Assembly (NCBI GenBank): GCA_001917735.1
Contig: MNEO01000026.1
Coordinates: forward strand, 1-15,996
DNA length: 15,996 bases
From: Chloroflexi bacterium 13_1_40CM_68_21
Lineage (GTDB): Bacteria; Chloroflexota; Limnocylindria; P2-11E
Reading direction: 5' to 3'
The translations under genes were made by a program, and so were the position numbers. Positions 14,446-15,996 of this stretch are shown piece by piece (position 1 is the first letter of the stretch; each line of letters begins with the position of its first letter). Below the pieces are notes generated by a model. That model had not been told where the DNA came from. It saw nothing but the letters and a program-made list of their open reading frames with translations, and ran no database searches.

Positions 14446-15529
14446 GAGGACCCCCCGCTCGAACATTGCGGACCACGCCGCCCCCGATGACCTCATCGCC
14501 TTCGTAGAACACCGCAGCCTGCCCGGGCGCGACCAGCGCCGGTTCGCTGAGGTCAAGCGTTGCATCAGAGCCCTGCACGGCCACCGTTGCGGCAAGTGGG
14601 ATGCCGCGATAACGGAGGACCGCGTTCGTGGTAAAGCAGGGGGACGGCGGCTCGCCGGCGACGAACCGGACGCCGGAGAGCCGATAGTGCGTCGTCGCGA
14701 TCTCGTCTTTCGTGCCCACGACGGCCGCGCCGCGTTCCGGCTCGAGCCGGAGCACGTAGAGCCGCTCACCGGTCGCCACACCGATACCCGAGCGCTGTCC
14801 GACGGTCAGCCCGCCGATGCCGGCGTGCGCCCCGACGACGGTGCCGTCTGCCCGCTCGACGGGCCCGGACACGAACGCTCCGGGCGAGCGCTTGCGGACG
14901 AGCTCGCGGTAGTCGCCGGGCACGAAGCAGATGTCCATGCTCTCGGGCTTGGACGCGGTCGGGAGACCGAGCCGGGACGCGATCTCGCGCGTCTCCGACT
15001 TATCGCGAAGCTCGCCAATCGGGAAGAGCGTTCGCCCAAGCTCGCGCTGGCCAAGCATGTAGAGCGCATAGGACTGGTCTTTCGACCGATCGCGCGCGCG
15101 CGCGAGGTGGCGTCGGCCGTCCGTGCCGGTCGTCACGCGCGCGTAGTGTCCGGTCGCGAGGCGTTCGCCGCCGAACTTGCGGACGACATCGCCGAGCAGC
15201 GTGTCGAACTTCACGTGCTGGTTGCACGAGACGCAGGGATTCGGCGTCTCGCCGCTCGCGTACGCGCTCACAAAGCTGTCGACCACGCGCCGCCCGAACA
15301 CTTCCGCGTAATCGAGCGCGTAGAAGGGGATCCCGATCGCCGCCGCGGCGCGGCGCGCATCCTCCCCCGCCTCGTCGGTCCCACAGCAGCGCGGCGCATC
15401 GGCGCTCGTCCCCGCTGGGACGAGCCGCATCCACACGCCCACCACGTCCTCGCCGCGCTCGGCGAGGATCGCCGCGGCAACCGACGAGTCCACGCCGCCG
15501 CTCATCGCGACGAAGACTCGCCCGCTCAT
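14435..15529 (-). CDS. mnmA: tRNA-specific 2-thiouridylase MnmA
   Basis: Inserts sulfur at C2 of the wobble uridine (U34) of tRNA-Lys, -Glu and -Gln, activating the base with ATP and taking sulfur from a cysteine desulfurase relay. The 364 residues match the family length (E. coli 368). Visible are the PP-loop SGGVDSSVA (10-18), CCGTDEAGEDARRAAAAIGIP near 48-68, and TPNPCVSCNQHVKFD (95-109) with the catalytic Cys99. ATGHYAR follows at 125-131, then DKSETREIASRLGLPTASKPESMDICFVPG (176-205 region) with the partner Cys201. A C-terminal domain has LTVGQRSGIG. The start is ATG at 15529, overlapping the upstream stop as ATGA; the longer frame to 15727 lies over the IscU-like gene. Adjacency to a desulfurase fits a dedicated sulfur relay like YrvO-MnmA in Bacillus. 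Confidence 0.97.
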   Translation of the reverse strand: MSGRVFVAMSGGVDSSVAAAILAERGEDVVGVWMRLVPAGTSADAPRCCGTDEAGEDARRAAAAIGIPFYALDYAEVFGRRVVDSFVSAYASGETPNPCVSCNQHVKFDTLLGDVVRKFGGERLATGHYARVTTGTDGRRHLARARDRSKDQSYALYMLGQRELGRTLFPIGELRDKSETREIASRLGLPTASKPESMDICFVPGDYRELVRKRSPGAFVSGPVERADGTVVGAHAGIGGLTVGQRSGIGVATGERLYVLRLEPERGAAVVGTKDEIATTHYRLSGVRFVAGEPPSPCFTTNAVLRYRGIPLAATVAVQGSDATLDLSEPALVAPGQAAVFYEGDEVIGGGVVRNVRAGGPRGA

Positions 15530-15837
15530 ACGGTGCCCCTCACGTGCGCATCCAGTACCGCGGCGCGGAGCGCTCCGATCGCCGTCAGTACACAGCGCTC
15601 GTCCTCTGCGTCGACGCCGCCCATCGCACGCGCGAGCTGGGGCACTCCGATCTCGCGCGCTTCCTCGGTCGTCCGCCCGCGCGCTAGCCGCTGCAGCGTG
15701 TCGCCGGCCCGGAGCGCCGCAGCGCATCCAGATGAGATGACACGGATGTCCGCAACGGTCCCCGCCACGATATCCACCGCTATCCGGACCCGGTCACCGT
15801 CGCGAGGGTTCGCGTCGTTACCGGTCCCCCGCGTCAA
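15526..15837 (-). CDS. IscU/NifU-like scaffold protein, short and cysteine-poor
   Basis: A 103-residue protein resembling the IscU/SufU/NifU N-terminal fold that assembles Fe-S clusters or carries sulfur. VRIAVDIVAGTVADIRVISSGCAAA (17-41) matches the second cysteine region (E. coli IscU Cys63, YGC), here Cys38. ARGRTTEEAREIG (52-64) matches the GktleEA helix, and ERCVLTAIGALRAAVLDA (80-97) matches the last cysteine region (IscU Cys106), here Cys82. The first ligand motif CGD appears as DGD at 13-15, and the usual N-terminal NPRNvG segment is nearly absent. The start is TTG at 15837, overlapping the desulfurase stop as TTGA; no better start lies before the conserved core. Position between the desulfurase and mnmA suggests a sulfur-handling role. 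It could be a reduced scaffold or a sulfur carrier. Confidence 0.72.
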   Translation of the reverse strand: MTRGTGNDANPRDGDRVRIAVDIVAGTVADIRVISSGCAAALRAGDTLQRLARGRTTEEAREIGVPQLARAMGGVDAEDERCVLTAIGALRAAVLDAHVRGTV

Positions 15838-15996
15838 ACCGCCACCGCGTCAGCGACGCGCAGCCGCTTCACCACCCGCTCGAGCGCGCCAAGGAAGGCA
15901 TCGACCTGCGCTTCGGTCGTGGAACGCCCGATGGTGACGCGCAGCGACCCCTTGGCGAGCTCGCGGGGCAGCCCGAGCGCGAGGAGCACCTGCGAC
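15834..15996 (-). CDS. Cysteine desulfurase (IscS/NifS family), C-terminal end only
   Basis: Only the last 53 residues plus the TGA stop are in the window; the 5' part lies beyond the right edge. SQVLLALGLPRELAKGSLRV followed by TIGRSTTEAQVDAFLGALER and a final VVKRLR matches the C-terminus of PLP-dependent cysteine desulfurases (SHVLlAmGl, SlRvSlGr.tTeeevd). These supply persulfide sulfur for Fe-S clusters and tRNA thiolation. The PLP lysine and the catalytic Cys loop are outside the window, so activity and subgroup (IscS, NifS or YrvO-like) cannot be judged. The stop overlaps the next gene's TTG, and mnmA follows after that gene, so it is probably the sulfur donor for MnmA. Confidence 0.88.
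   Translation of the reverse strand, partial: SQVLLALGLPRELAKGSLRVTIGRSTTEAQVDAFLGALERVVKRLRVADAVAV

Noticed and set aside
13442..15937. A plus-strand open frame of 831 codons antisense to the GT87-like gene, mnmA and the IscU-like gene
   Set aside because: The translation is Arg/Asp/Glu-rich with no recognisable motif, and it lies opposite well-supported genes. Long antisense frames are expected at this GC content.
1..15996. CRISPR arrays, insertion sequences, tRNA or rRNA genes
   Set aside because: No spaced direct repeats, transposase motifs, terminal inverted repeats or tRNA-like arms were found. The coding density leaves almost no room for them.

Overview
The window is a GC-rich bacterial stretch in which every gene I can support lies on the minus strand, packed into what looks like one long housekeeping run. 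Read in transcription order (right to left) it holds: the 3' end of a cysteine desulfurase, an IscU/NifU-like protein, mnmA, a GT87-type membrane protein, a small membrane protein, a YtxH-like protein, alaS, an FtsA/PilM-like actin-fold protein, a membrane protein with a baseplate J/gp47 domain, ruvX, mltG, aroE, aroC, an aroK-aroB fusion, aroQ, efp and the 5' part of xseA. Most junctions are 1-4 nt stop/start overlaps, which suggests translational coupling. The only non-coding gap above 40 nt is the 77 nt in front of alaS. The long plus-strand open frames are GC-driven shadows of these genes.

The organism is most likely a Chloroflexota-type bacterium, perhaps a Limnocylindria- or Dormibacteria-like uncultured lineage. 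Three things suggest this: the baseplate-J membrane protein beside ruvX and mltG, the compact aroE-aroC-aroKB-aroQ-efp-xseA order, and an EF-P with arginine at the modified loop. This is inference from remembered gene neighbourhoods and not a phylogenetic result.

Region by region: (a) 14435-15996 is a sulfur-transfer block for tRNA 2-thiouridine synthesis (desulfurase, IscU-like protein, MnmA). (b) 12500-14422 holds three membrane-associated proteins of uncertain role. (c) 9756-12475 is alaS with a hairpin plus U-rich tract directly in front of its Shine-Dalgarno sequence. (d) 7212-9772 is a pair made of an actin-fold protein with degenerate nucleotide-binding loops and a single-pass membrane protein with a phage-baseplate-like domain. 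(e) 5687-7209 encodes RuvX and the MltG transglycosylase. (f) 1691-5683 carries five shikimate-pathway activities (AroE, AroC, AroK, AroB, AroQ). (g) 1-1694 holds EF-P and exonuclease VII large subunit.

The most notable observations are as follows. alaS appears to start at an AUC codon. The only codon that gives the full conserved N-terminus and sits at the right distance from a strong Shine-Dalgarno is ATC at 12422-12420, while the first ATG lies 41 codons inside the family's conserved domain. The terminator-like hairpin before alaS may act as an attenuator. The actin-fold/baseplate-J pair looks like an uncharacterised envelope module. The IscU-like protein has lost two of the three canonical cysteines' usual context (two cysteines remain, and CGD reads DGD). 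EF-P carries Arg32.
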